From Sympetrum striolatum (Eukaryota > Arthropoda > Insecta > Odonata > Libellulidae), in the NCBI GenBank assembly GCA_947579665.1, contig OX388351.1, positions 51,158,939 to 51,222,938 of the forward strand: a DNA stretch of 64,000 bases. The letters are read 5' to 3'. Below are positions 46,770 to 59,209 of this stretch, one piece after another. The notes beneath the pieces are model-generated. The model did not search any database. It was not told where the DNA came from and saw nothing but the letters and a program-made list of their open reading frames with translations. Position numbers and translations under genes: made by a program. Within the stretch, counting starts at the first letter, position 1. Every line of letters starts with the position of its first letter.

Positions 46770-49440
46770 CGGAAGAAGGGTGGCACTTTTTATCGAAGTT
46801 TGCAGACCTGCAGTGAGCAAGTGAATGAGATTGCAAGGTGACTGTTGAGTTTGCAGTTCGTTTTACGCCGTGGCGTTTGGGCTGCGGGTGAAATTTTTTC
46901 GCACCGCGATCCACTTCATCCACGTTCTGTATTTAACACGTTTGAACGCTGAACAAAGGGTATTCTATTGAAAGATCAGCGCTTCATGGTCCCCTATCCA
47001 AATTTTCCGTACGTCTTCATCCTTGCATTCATATTTCACTTCACTTTAATCTAAATAAATTTTCAGACATTCCTTTGATTCCCTGTCGCTTTATTTTTTG
47101 TTGTATTCTAGTAACTCTGCTACTTTTGGATCGAATTCTGTCGTGCTGAAAAGTTTTGTATGAAAGTGCATATATATTCTTTGTTTAGGCTTTCTCTTTA
47201 CACGTATTTTCCATCTCTTTCTTTCTTCTTTTAAATTTCAGTTGCAACTGTCAGTAAGTTTCGCAACTTGTTTACACCTCCTTCTTGTTGGTGTTTTCCT
47301 CCAGAGGTTTTACTTTTTCATAAGTGCATACTAAGGTCTTTGTAAATCCACAAAACATTTTGCTCTCTTTTCATATTCTTGTCTTATTACTCAAAGCTCA
47401 GTTTTGAAATGTATAATGACATAGGTTTAGATGTATGGAGAGATTTATAAATTTTAATCTCGCCCCGCTAAGAGCAAAGTATTTTTATCACGAAGTATCT
47501 CTGTTTCAAAATCCACAATTTTTTCGCTTTAAGCATCCAAACATCTTTTCGGTTATAGCTTGTTTTCCTTACACCTTTGCCAAGCCCCCTCTTCAGAATC
47601 TCATTCACAACATCAACACCCGTTTTCTCTCACTTTTTCTTTCTCTTTTGGCACACTTTCTCTCTCACCACATGCTCTCCCACCCATTCAACCTCTTTCA
47701 TCCTCTTTATGGGCCTAAACCGGTGTAACATATTCCTTCCCTGCTGCTCAAGCACATTTTCTTTCATCCCACATTCATTCATTTTCCCTTCCTTACAGTC
47801 TGTTCTTTATCCTACCCATACAAACGTCTATTTTAAAGGCAAGTTTTAGGGTAACCGCATGAAATTTATAATTTGTCTTGATGCTCTATAGAAAATACCT
47901 CAAAATTATAAATTATCAAAACTTGGTCTATTTTACACTGCTTAATGTAGTATATCTAATGTCACGCATAAATCTTCAACCTTTAGCTGATATTCACAGC
48001 TAAATAGTTTCTTGATTGAGAAACCGTATCATGAGAGGGAGAAAAAATGTGAAGCTAGTGGTTATGATACTCTAGTATCTTTCCACTACTGTCTAGTGGT
48101 ACCTATTACTTTACCTAATTCAAAGTAGCCTTTCTATTACAAGATTAGTAATCTTACCTTAAACGGCATTGAACTTATTCTTATATTTAAATATAAATAA
48201 ATGGTAAATAAATATGATAAAATGAGGCGTTTTTCAAAGTAACCCGTCTAAAAACAGGCATAATTGAAAGTATTCTGCCCACAATCAGTGGTTTTATTTC
48301 AGCAGAAACCAAAAAATTTCTTTTCGTAAGGTAAGATCTTTCGTTTTCACTGACTGACATTTTACCATAAATACCTATAGGAATCCTTTTTTCGTCGTTG
48401 CAAACTAAATGATTCAGGACAGAATTTAAATTTAAAACAAAGTTAGCCCCCAGCAGATCACACTTATACAGATATAAATATAATTTACACATATATCATA
48501 CGCTCATGGCAAAAAAATATAGAAAACCATTGCAGGTTGGTTTCGACAAGAATATGCTATCGTTAGGTCAAAAAGGCCGACTATAAACAGGGCAGGAAGC
48601 ACATAACACCATAAAACACAGCTTCGGAAAATCATTTTTATCCAGTTCCTTGTTTAAATAGTGCATTTATTTGTACAGTCCTATACACAGCTACATAATC
48701 AACTGAAATTAGAAGATAATTGTGATCATTAAGAGTTTGATCTTTTCTCACATAATCAACGACATGCATTAAGACTTAATATTTACATGGCTTTTCTCTA
48801 AACATTATGTTTGAATTCCACTGTCACCCTATACTGGAATTGGGAGCAGGGACGGAGCACCGTAATAGTATTTTCCGCTAGCAGATCTCCGAGAGAAGGA
48901 AATGCTGCACAGATGGGCAGAGTCCGTCACCCATATTTCCGTTCTATTAGGGCAATCTGAATGAAGGCCCCACAAAAATCGAATAAAGGTTTTCTGCATC
49001 GAATGGCCCATCTATGAAGGGTGGCAGAATAGGTGCCCAATGAAAGATTTATTGTTTGCCATAACGTCGCATATTGTCGTCCGGTCTCGTTTTCATCTAT
49101 CATGCACCATAGAAAGAAGGATGGGCATTTAGGAGAGATTTGAAGATTTGATGTCCAAAAATCATAGCTTACTGTGCAAATAACTGCTCTCCGTATTGCA
49201 TTAAAATAGATAGTAGATTTTCAGAAGAAATATTCTTAGTTTATTTTCGCTATTTTTGTGTATATCTATTACTGTACCTGAACACTCATTCTTTAGTATG
49301 TTTCTTCAGTAAAAATTGGTATATATCATCAATAATCGATATAATCTCTAAGGTCCTGATTCATTGAAAATATTTTGTTTGAATCCATAGATATGCAGTT
49401 ACTGCTAGAATAATAAGAATAGTAAAAAAAATCTGATGTG
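46770..49440. other. Spacer with pyrimidine-rich block 47430-47850
   Basis: The two overlapping plus-strand frames at 47435-47849 encode Phe/Ser/Pro/His-rich peptides from CT-rich DNA and show no domain. The rest is AT-rich with nothing recognisable. Confidence 0.4.
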
Positions 49441-49451
49441 GCCAGCACATG

Positions 49452-50304
49452 ACTTTCTCCATATATATAAGATGTAAACATTTATCTACTGCAGTAATCT
49501 CGAACTCTATATTCCATCTAAACTTGGAATATGAGTGATTAATATTATATATTATCTTTGACGCCAAAAACATGATAAATAATGTTTTACGGGACATGAT
49601 CGATGAAAAACGATGAAATTAGCCTTTCACCCATATAGCCCAGAGCGCCCACAAAGTACATAATCAGCAACTTCCGGTTTATCAGTATTTCATGAATAAC
49701 TCCTACATAATCAGTGATACAAAAATATGCTTCAACCAAAAGTTATAGTAAATTACATTTTATAAAACTTTTATAAATAATAGTATATACCTAAATATCA
49801 TATTTATGGAGATATTTTGAAAACCGGAAATGAGCTTTGATGAATGAAGCTCAACTTCCGGTTCACCGATTTACTCCAAAAACTAATCAACTCTAAAAAA
49901 TCTAACTAAAGTACAATATATGAAATTTGGTGTTGATAAAATGAATAGTTTTTAAGTTAGAGCGCCCACAAAGTACATAACAGCTACTTCCGGTTTATCG
50001 GTATTTCACGAATAACTCCTAATCAACCGGTGATATAAAAATATGTTAAATACAAAAGTTATAGTAAATTTTATTATCTAAAACTTTTATAAGTAATACA
50101 ATGCACGTATATATCATATTTATGGAGATATTTTGAAAACCGGAAATGAGCTATAATGAATGAAGCTCGACTTCCGGTCAACCGATTTACTCCAAAAACT
50201 AATCAACTCTGACAGCACACACCACAGTACTATATACGAAGTTTGGTATTAATACGACCAATAGTTTTCACGATAGAGCGCCCACTAACACACACACACA
50301 TACA

Positions 50305-50345
<41 letters not shown>

Positions 50346-50474
50346 ACAGACATCATTCCGAAAATAGTCAAAACGTGTTCTAGGGACCCCAAAACATGTA
50401 TTTCCGTTGAAATCTCGAAGTCGAATTTTTTCATGAAAACAATACTTTCTCTATACTTCGTATATGGAGAAAGT
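49452..50474. mobile_element. 1-kb element with 14-bp TIRs and internal tandem units
   Basis: ACTTTCTCCATATA at 49452-49465 is the perfect inverse of TATATGGAGAAAGT at 50461-50474. Inside, two units start at AGAGCGCCCACAAAGTACAT (49642 and 49959) and a third start, AGAGCGCCCAC, lies at 50275, giving periods of 317 and 316 bp. Each unit has CTTCCGGTTTATC and, about 170 bp on, GAAAACCGGAAATGAGCT, so the units also contain inverse CCGGAA-type sites. A CA microsatellite follows. The right end has a hairpin (CTTTCTC..TATACTTCGTATA..GGAGAAAG). No coding capacity and no clear target duplication. Confidence 0.6.
50288..50348. repeat. CA dinucleotide microsatellite
   Basis: About 25-30 CA units with a few T/G interruptions, inside the element at 49452-50474. 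Confidence 0.9.
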
Positions 50475-50479
50475 AATAA

Positions 50480-52735
50480 GCCTAAATATCAATTTTTCTT
50501 CTTCCTTTGTTATGTCCATATTTACAGCATTTTCAATTGCTTTCGCGATGATTTGGATTCCTGAAGTCGCTTTTCAGGAATCAAAACTGACTACTTGAGT
50601 GACAAATTCTCGACGAAGAAAAAATCGATGAAAAAATTTCGGAAGTATTTAAAACTAATTAAATAAGGTGCAAAATACAAGAATGGTATTAGATCACTCT
50701 TTATGAGAAATTGCGATCAATCAATATGGGAAATTATATACTCTCATATTAAATAGGAATGCAGTTTTTCATTATTATTCTTATTATGAGAACTCGTATT
50801 TTTTGTATATTTCTATTTCGCAATTTCGTCTTAACCAGGGACTACTGTACTACTGTATCTACTGTCTTGAACTGTAGTTGATGATTCGTCGAGACCTGGA
50901 CATTTTCCAGTCTTATGATTCATTATGTACAAAATTACTACCGATTCATTAAACAAGGGTAGTATTTTAATGTTAAATAAATTTTGAGTTTAAATAAAAC
51001 ACATTTATAAATATAGATATATATTAAAATATAGATAAATATAAATGTTATATACATAAATATGTGTAAATATAAATAATATATAAATAGAATATAAAGT
51101 TGCATTATATTAATACATTTCAATAAAATTTAATTTACATGTAAATAATTGATTTCAATGATTAATCGTCAATGAGTTTGTAAACCAACTCATTGACGAT
51201 ATCTTCAAATTATTATGATGTCTATGAGATGTTGATCGTTATCTTGCACCTTCAGCAGGCTTGATAAATAAATAAATAAATAGATGAACCAACTTGATTA
51301 ATTAGTCGGATAGGCTAGCATTATAGTTCGCCTATAGGAATGAAGTGTGACAATATCAGAGTTTTCAAAGTAGAATAGTGGATGTAAGGGTAGTGTACAA
51401 TTCAATGGGTTAGTGGAGGCTCCTTCTTCATCCTGAGGACAGCATCATCACCGCTCTAACGAAGCGTTCCCAGGGAATCGTAATTTCGGATGGAGCGCTT
51501 CCAATCTGACCTACATAATGATGCGAGCCACCCTTTCTCTCCCACGGGCCATCGTCCGCGCCATGTGGGCTACGCGGAGATGCCCTCGTCACTCCCACGG
51601 GAGACAAGAGCAAATGCGTCGCACTTCCGTATAGGAAATTGAACAGCCATTAACGGCCATCACAGTCTGCTTTTCCCACCGCCCCTTTCACATCCAACGC
51701 TCACGTTACCTGGGTGCGGGGGAAATGCCGTGGCTACCCAACAAAAGCGGACGTCGGAATTGCGATTTTCATTTTTTTGGTGTTTAAAAATAGCGCCAAA
51801 CACATGCCGTTGACGTAGTTTGCAGGTAGGACGAGAAAATCAGATTTTCGTGACGTGACTGAGCTTCTTTTTACCTGAGAAACGAATATAAATACAGCCA
51901 TTAGTTTTACCTCAGAAATAGTCATCTACTGTATTGTACTGTATTGCGTGATTTGTTTAATTTCTACGTCAGCTGAGTTCTCTATATCTTTCTAGGTTCC
52001 TGTGCCTCAGCTTTTTCCGTTGATGCCATTTCCCTTGCACCAATCCTTTTATCAAAGAACAAACTTTGCATTTCTCTTCCCCTCTCTCTTTTCCTTACCT
52101 TCACTTCTTTAGTTTCAACCCATCACATCTCAATATTTGAATTGCCCGTTTATGTCGCTTCCATTTTATTTCTGCAACCAAAACCTTCTTTAAAACAATA
52201 CAATGGTCCATGATGAATACATCCAATCATTTACACCCAAATCTTAAAATAGGTTGTTGAATTTAAAAATGTTTGTGGAATTAAAGGTGTTATTTTATTC
52301 AATCACTTCGGCCTTCACTTGGTGGAGGCCAATCTTAAAACATATAAATGGAGGCCATAACTTAAAACATATAAAATAAAAACAAACTATGACTTTATTC
52401 CGAACATTAAAAAATTATATAAATATTGTTTTAAAAATTGTGAAATAAAATTATTGTTTGTTTCTAACTTATTTTTTTAATTATTTTATGTTAGTTATTT
52501 TGAAATAGGAGGATTTCTAAGTCTCAGAACATTGATTAATAGACTAAATTGAAATATGGTTACGAATTGATATAAATCGTCGTTTTTTTTAGTTGAATCG
52601 ATGTAATAAAAGTGATGGAAATTAAATTTCCCAAAAGACGTGAGCCTAAATCTTATCGATTGCTCAAAATATCGTAAATATTTGCCCACAGGAGGAAATG
52701 GCAGAGAGAGTAGTTGCGGAGCAGTTATATTTGTA
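50480..52735. other. Spacer, with GC-richer patch at 51430-51730
   Basis: AT-rich except 51430-51730, where no frame stands out. An AAAT-repeat tail near 51262-51283 may mark a retroelement end. Contains the hairpin at 51165-51200. Confidence 0.4.
51165..51200. other. Perfect 14-bp hairpin
   Basis: ATCGTCAATGAGTT (51165-51178) pairs perfectly with AACTCATTGACGAT (51187-51200) around an 8-nt loop, in very AT-rich DNA. No transcript context is visible. Confidence 0.7.
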
Positions 52736-52739
52736 CACT

Positions 52740-53130
52740 TAATTATCTCCAGAAGATGGTTCTAAGAAGACGAGAAGTACCTTCTGCATCCTGTGTTGAG
52801 ACTTGCATATTCCCTTTTTCAATTCTCTCTCGATTGAATGCGATGCTTTGGTGATGTTTGTATTCACTTCCCTAATTAAACCACCGAGCATTCCCTGTAG
52901 CACGAGGGTTCTCGGGACACACGTTGCTTCGCCATTAAACTCTCGAGTTTCCGTCTGTGACACACGCGGCGTCCACCCACGCACTCCGTGGGTTTGACCC
53001 CCAATATCCGGTGGGAAGAGAGCCTCTGTCGTATCTCTTGGGGAGGACATGCCGATGACACATCCGTCCGCATAATCCCACGTTGAAAGACCGTTTTCCT
53101 ATATCTCTATCCATTGCCGATACGAGCACA
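52740..53130. other. GC-richer stretch with overlapping minus-strand frames
   Basis: Three minus-strand frames overlap here (the longest has 103 codons, 53050-52739). None has a recognised motif or clean splice sites, and a plus-strand frame overlaps them. Left uncalled. Confidence 0.25.
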
Positions 53131-53317
53131 AAGGCGATTCTGCATCCGTAACATGAAGAAATTCAACCGAGATAACGGAGGCGTAGGATGAACAAAGAAT
53201 CGGATGATAGGCTTACACGATGAAGATATACGAATGCTGCAATTTTTTCAGCAAATGCGGGTTAAGATTTTTTTATAAGAACAGAATATAGTGGACCACT
53301 GATGGCAAAGCGTAATG

Positions 53318-53509
53318 GATTAAGAAAAACCGACAAAACGTCAAAAAAACGTGAATAAACCCAATGTGCATTTCGTTCTCAAAGAGAAAAACTTCAGGGG
53401 AAAAGTAGACAGTAGTTTAACTTTGCCCCTGAAGATGTTTACTCTTTGATCTAAATGCGCATGGTTTACTCACGTTTTTGATGGTTTGTTAGTTTTTCTC
53501 AATTCTTTC
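53318..53509. mobile_element. Foldback element F4
   Basis: The left arm starts GATTAAGAAAAACCGACAAA. The right arm, reverse-complemented, starts GAATTGAGAAAAACTAACAA. Matching continues through AAAACGTGA(A/G)TAAACC, ATGCGCATTT-like and CTTCAGGGG segments, about 80 nt at roughly 80%. Near the centre CCCTGAAGATG recalls the box shared with F1-F3, but the GAAACC box is lost. No coding capacity. Confidence 0.65.
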
Positions 53510-53519
53510 CATAACAAGA

Positions 53520-54310
53520 ACTTGTTTTGCTCAATAATATGAGCGATCCCTGTTTCTTATTTCCTTCTGAATATAGTTAGAGTTATAATTGAACATAGGA
53601 ATAAATTATCTAATTACAATTACACAAAATATATGACTCTCTTGAAAATTTATTTACCGTTATTTAAAATAAACTTTTAATCTGCTAAGATAAATCTCTT
53701 CATTATTATCTTGAGATGAATCATCAGTCTGTTTGAATCCTTATTCCCTACACTATTAGTTAAAAACACTTTGCTGTGTGTACTGCTCTTGCTTTCTCGA
53801 CTGAGCCAGAATGCAACTAGTAAAGAGTGCAGGATGATGAACTTATCAATAACATTTGTTATTGCATTAAATGACGAGACATCTACATAAATGCCATTAT
53901 TCAGTATCACTCATACCTCAGAAACTTTCAAATCATTTTAGCAACTAACCAGACCGAAGAAAAGTAAATGAATGAAAGAAATATTTTCATCTACAAGCAT
54001 CTTGTAACCAAAGACAAAAGAAAAATGATCCATTCATCCAGATAAGGTTGCAGAAATCTCCTTAACTACCACGAATATAACTTTCGTACATCACCTTTAT
54101 ATAAATCATACGCGTATCACAGTAACATTGTTCACACTCATATTTTCCGTATGTTTCTTTATTTTTATTAGAGGATGTAATAGGTTTGATAGCTATAACG
54201 TTGAAGATTTTGTACGCTAACATGAAATTGTCGAGTCAATTTGTATATTAGTAAAAATAACTAACGACTCTTTTATCCGTGTCGGGATCTGTAATTGTTT
54301 TCCGGGATTC
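53520..54310. other. AT-rich spacer
   Basis: No gene seen. CTTTATTTTTATTAG near 54171 is a plausible 3' splice site about 145 bp before the candidate exon at 54317. Confidence 0.35.
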
Positions 54311-54316
54311 GAAATC

Positions 54317-54463
54317 ATGGAAGCCATTTTGCCTGTCGCAGCCATTTTCAACTTCTTCCGAAACGCCTACGCTAAGGATATGTTATGCAGCCCGCAGAAC
54401 GTCTTAGGCAGCGGATTGCAGTATCATAAGGCGCTGCGCAAGAAAGTTGGAAGGAGGCTCAAG
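54317..54463 (+). CDS. Candidate first coding exon, product unknown
   Basis: ATG at 54317 in a favourable context (AATCATGG, A at -3 and G at +4), open for 49 codons to a donor AAG|GTGAAT in phase 0. The peptide begins MEAILPVAAIFNFFRNAYAK and ends with the basic stretch HKALRKKVGRRLK. Composition is clearly less AT-rich than both flanks. The hydrophobic start could be a signal-like or membrane segment; the basic end may bind nucleic acid or be cytoplasmic. Not recognised, and no downstream exon found. The frame continues past the donor to 54529, so it could also be an unspliced small ORF. Confidence 0.3.
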
Positions 54464-54534
54464 GTGAATGAAACCTCACGCTCCCTTTCCGATATTCTTT
54501 TATTTTATTGTTGTTTAAACTTGAATTGAAACTA

Positions 54535-56475
54535 GTTAAACTTTGAAATAAGCTACAATCACTTATAGCACGACCAACCTTTTCACACGTAATGGTATTC
54601 GTCTAGTGATACACTCGATGCATTTAATTCACTATTATTTATTTTTCAGAGCTAAAGCATATAAACATAAATTTAAATTGTTCTTATGGTGTATATTTCC
54701 ACTAATGGCTTTTTGTATCCTTTCATAAATAAATAAAACAAGTAAATTACTGAATGGAATGAAATATAAGCTCGCTGTTTAAGGCAGATATATTTAAATT
54801 TAATAGTTCTAAAGTGCAAAACGACTTTCTGTTTAATAGTCATCTTGAATGGGTGCAAAGATTAGAAAAAATCAAAGATCACTAAGAAAAAATTAGTAAA
54901 TATCGTAAAAAATGGTTGTAACTATGTAAATTTTCATCCAAAGGTGTTGATTTTTTCTATCTTTTTTTCTTTCATTCATTTTCAAAACTTATTTGCAATG
55001 TTATTATGAGATATTATTTTACACAACTTTAATTATTTATACAACTATTAGAAACCTTATAAATAAATGCTGTTACTACCAACATAATTGAATGAAAAGG
55101 ATAGTTTAATATGTTATATATGTACATACAAATACCTTCATTGCTGATTTTTACGTCCTGTTATCCAGGTCATTAATAAAAGAAGGTCACTAATATAAAT
55201 AAATCAGAATCGCCGTAATTCCTTCTTTTTTAATCAGTCAACTTGACCACATATACGGCAATAAAGCATCGCGTACGTGATGCATTCATAACTCATAGGT
55301 TATGCTGTATGATTTGCGCGGTGTTTACAGTTAGAGTTGGATAAAAATCGAACAAGGAAATTGTTTAACATATTGAATGCTTTAGATGCATAGGTTATCA
55401 TTTAGGCCTTATGGATGATTCTTTCCTTATTGAATCCTACTCACTTCCTGGATAAAAAAATCACACGAGATGATATAACGAGGAAAATGGATAGACGCAA
55501 CGTTGTTGTTGATAATGTTTAACTCAAAATTCTTCCTGAAATTCTTACCAGAATGGCAAGGAAATTTCCATCTAATCTCAGGCTTGTAGGTGATGGAGTT
55601 GGTATGAGGCTATTCGTTATTTGAGTTTATTCCCCCTTTGCACAATAGGCTTGTTTCTTTCCCTACGATTCACCTCTATTTTCTTATCTTCCCTCCAAGG
55701 CGCATTCCTAGCTGAGTGCGTCGGCTCCAGCGAACGGATATGGTGACTCGTAGAAAATGAGAAAATTCCAGACGCCTTTTCCTCGAAGTGTACAGGAAAA
55801 ATAGATTGCTGCGCGCAAATTGATTTCCTGCCCTCCTTTATCTCGGCAAAACTTGCCTGATTCTTCCTCGAGGTATAGAAAATATTTCGTTTATTGTAAA
55901 ATAATTCATCTGTTCACCTCCTCTTACTAGGCTTTATTTTAATGATTAATACATGTTGATTCGGGGCTGAATTTCATCAAGTTTGACGGTGGTATTAAGA
56001 TCATTATTGGTATAATTGATTTCCACTCCAGTTGCGATTGTCATGCTGTGGGTTGGGGAGTTATGATAACGAACTACGATAAATTATTCAAAGAATGTAT
56101 TTTACAATTTTCTTCTTAGCAAAAATTCAATGCACTCAAATCTTTTTTCTGTTCACACAATTGCCGCAGCCTTTTTACACATGTTACGCAAAAATTGACA
56201 AATCGAGACGAGAATCAATAGAGGAATACATTGAAAGTAATGAATCTTTTTCAAGATACTTAAATAAATTAATTAAATTTTGGGTACTATTCAAAATCAG
56301 ATGTATCAAGGTACAGTTAAAAACACAATATTTTCTATCGTAAAAATATGACGTTCATTATTAGGACATAAGTGAAGACTTTTAAAGCAATTTATTGGAT
56401 CTTTTAAGGTAAGAGTAAAATCATATATAAATAAATAAATATATATATCATCATCATCATCATCAGCCATTTTCA
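54535..56475. other. Gene-free AT-rich spacer
   Basis: A moderately GC-rich part at 55690-55880 has no frame of note. Otherwise AT-rich; an ATC triplet run precedes the TA microsatellite. Confidence 0.4.
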
Positions 56476-56479
56476 ATCC

Positions 56480-56480
<1 letters not shown>

Positions 56481-56541
<61 letters not shown>
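56481..56541. repeat. TA dinucleotide microsatellite
   Basis: About 30 perfect TA units. The minus-strand frame rich in Tyr-Ile here is a translation of the repeat and not a protein. Confidence 0.95.
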
Positions 56542-56543
<2 letters not shown>

Positions 56544-56824
56544 AATACATTTCTACATTTCTGAAGATCCATGTACCTTAACTTGAATTATTTAACGTTA
56601 TTTCTTTAGTCAAACTTATGTCATGTAAAATTATGGAAATTATCCAATCAAAATGAGACATGGTATTTTCGCTTTGTGAAAGTTTCTTAACGAGATCTTA
56701 TATTTGATCCATGAAGCGGTTAGAATTCTGTCGACAATTTTATAAAACTAATATATTTTAAGGTTATTATTATATGTATTACTAGATATTTAGACTACTG
56801 AATTATCATTAAATGTATTACATA

Positions 56825-56968
56825 CTGCCTTCGGGAGGTTTTGGGGGGTTTTCCTCCCGACTATGGTGAATACCAGGCAGATTATGTAATTTCCTCCCCC
56901 CCATGATATGACTACCACCTAGCCTTATGCCTGTTTGTAGTTTAGATTAATAAATAAATAAATAAATA
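56825..56968 (+). repeat. 3' end of a non-LTR retroelement with AAAT tail
   Basis: A GC-rich hairpin (TCGGGAGG at 56831-56838 pairs with CCTCCCGA at 56853-56860) is followed about 90 nt later by a TTAATAAATAAATAAATAAA tail. A short structured 3' UTR plus a tetranucleotide tail is typical of CR1/Jockey-like LINE 3' ends. The element is 5'-truncated; no reverse transcriptase is present. Confidence 0.5.
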
Positions 56969-56974
56969 GTGAGG

Positions 56975-57661
56975 ATTGACTATTACATTTCCTTTTATCC
57001 ATTAGTAATAATTAAAGGCGTGATAAGTATATTATAAAATATTGTCTCTCATTTCATAGCTTTAAACTGTGGAATCAGCAATCCCTGTAAGTACTGAAAC
57101 GCGGTTTTCTTTCTAAAACCTTTAGAACTGACTAAAAGCATGAAAATTACCTTCTTTTCCTCCGAGTCATTCCACGCAAGGGGCAAATATACTTTATCCT
57201 ACCACCGCGAGAGTTATATTTTAGCTCTTTTTATCTCTCTTCGCTATTTATTTTAGTTTCAGCGAAAGGTGGCACTCGAAAGCTTTCATTATCGGCGTTT
57301 ATGTACCCATTTCGGGCGCACCTGGGACATGAAGTGGATTTTTCGGTTCTTCACAATCTGCTCCGTGGTAATCGAAGCCGAGTATTGGCTCAGATATTCT
57401 ATTTGGCGAGTTTAATCTTCGTTATTTTGACTTAGACGTTGAGGCACCTGGGTGTATCCATGGAAACATTTCCAGCTGCCCCGGGCGATGCACAAATCGC
57501 AGGAGCGTGGGAGGGAAGTTAAGGAGGGCTTTGAAGTGGGGTGAGCTAACCTTCGGTTTACTTTCTGTTGAATTTGAATTTGTTCCAATTTCTGCGATCT
57601 AAGAATGTCAACAAGGAAACGTTCGGTCCAGACAATAGAATATTATTATTCTTACTTTGAA

Positions 57662-57711
<50 letters not shown>

Positions 57712-58635
57712 TTAAAAAATATCATATGGAAACAAGAAAAAATGTAACTGTGATGTACCTAGGTTCTTCTACCAATATGGTAGTAACAGATTAAATTTTG
57801 AGGTCCCTAGAATTTTTTACAGTCTTTGTACTGCTTGTTAGGCGAAGACACTTGTAGCTTTATTACATCAGAGATCATAAAATTTTCTCATAAACCTTTT
57901 GATAGGTAATTTTTATTATCATAGTTTTATTCTTTTGTTGATATAAATGATTATCCATAGAACTAGATAATGCACAATTAATTGCAATCTGTATTCCATA
58001 AGAAAACGTGAATTATAATCAAAAGAAAACTAATGGAATTTTTGTTGATTGTAGAGAACTAACTTGTCCAACCATCATTGACTACTATTATTGAAATTTA
58101 TACGTTGAAAATTTGTTGTATCTCATATTTACCTCCCAATTAATAAGTTTTAGCAACATTATTCCAAATCGTATATTTCTATCGTAAAAACGAGCTTATT
58201 GAGTAATTTGGAAGGAAATTTTGTATTGAAATTTTGCTCCAGGAGTTTGCGAAATGGTTTTAAAGAATAACTGCTTGCTCTAAAGCACTGCTGGAATATT
58301 TACTAATTAGCTTCGCTTAAAATAATGATTACATGTATGATATCAATGTTTATAGCTAATATACAAATTCTGAGTAATGATTGCCGTAGTTTATGTAGAT
58401 ATATACATGGCATATCTTGGAGGGCAAGCTGATAATTGAAACTTCTTTTACACACAATACTCCTTCACATTTTCCTTTCGTTAATACATATTCCGCTTCA
58501 GGAATGCTCATTCAAGGCACAAGTTTCACGAATTCCGAAATATTGCAACTTTCTCCTGGAAAGTCCGGGTCGCCAAATTTGCACTCAATTTCTTTCCCGC
58601 TTTTAATGCCTACCCATTCCTTCTTATGATCCTTA
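56975..58635. other. Gene-free spacer
   Basis: Includes the AT microsatellite at 57665-57709. The less AT-rich part (57170-57560) shows no exon-like frame. Confidence 0.4.
57665..57709. repeat. AT dinucleotide microsatellite
   Basis: About 22 perfect AT units. Confidence 0.95.
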
Positions 58636-58639
58636 TAGC

Positions 58640-59200
58640 TCGAGGCACCGCTGGGGGCGGAAGAAAAGAATTCAATCCCATCGAGAGAATTGGCTCATTG
58701 TTCTTCGCACGGTACAAATCGTCATTGTCGGAGGAGAGAGAGACAGAAAATCCTCATCAATTAAGAGAACAATCGAGTCGATGAGGGTCTTCCGCCGGCG
58801 GTTGGGAGGTCGCGGGACATCGAGGCGTCGTCCGCTGACATTCGCCTCGCTTCCGCCAATTGCTCTTATTACTTCCAACGGCCGCTTCGTGAAAAAATCA
58901 ATGGGAACCACCATCCCATTGGTTAAAGTTTGAATCTGGGAGAGCGTTGCTCCCCTCCCCAATACATACTCCCACTCCCTCGGACATAATACCACCCCCT
59001 ACGCCAACAATCCCCTCTTTTGTCACCCTACCACATCCCCCGTTGGTTCGTACCACGGGCAAAGCCCCACGCCAAATAATACCCAACGGTCGCGCCCTTG
59101 GAATAACACTGACTTGCATCGTATCATCATCTGCCCATGCTGCAACTCTTTCTACCAAAATAAAGCTCCTCAACGGTCGAACAGAACTCCCTTCAGATTG
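58640..59200. promoter_or_regulatory. GC-rich island, function unknown
   Basis: GC-rich block 3.5 kb upstream of nerfin-1. Minus-strand frames of 107 and 125 codons and a plus-strand frame of 84 codons overlap one another; none has a domain or splice-defined ends. It could be an enhancer of the neighbouring gene or an unrelated first exon. Confidence 0.28.
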
Positions 59201-59209
59201 AGGAAAGAG

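Noticed and set aside
47435..47849. Two overlapping plus-strand frames
   Set aside because: CT-rich DNA; peptides are low complexity without a domain.
56306..56572. 88-codon minus-strand frame rich in Tyr-Ile
   Set aside because: Translation of the TA microsatellite.
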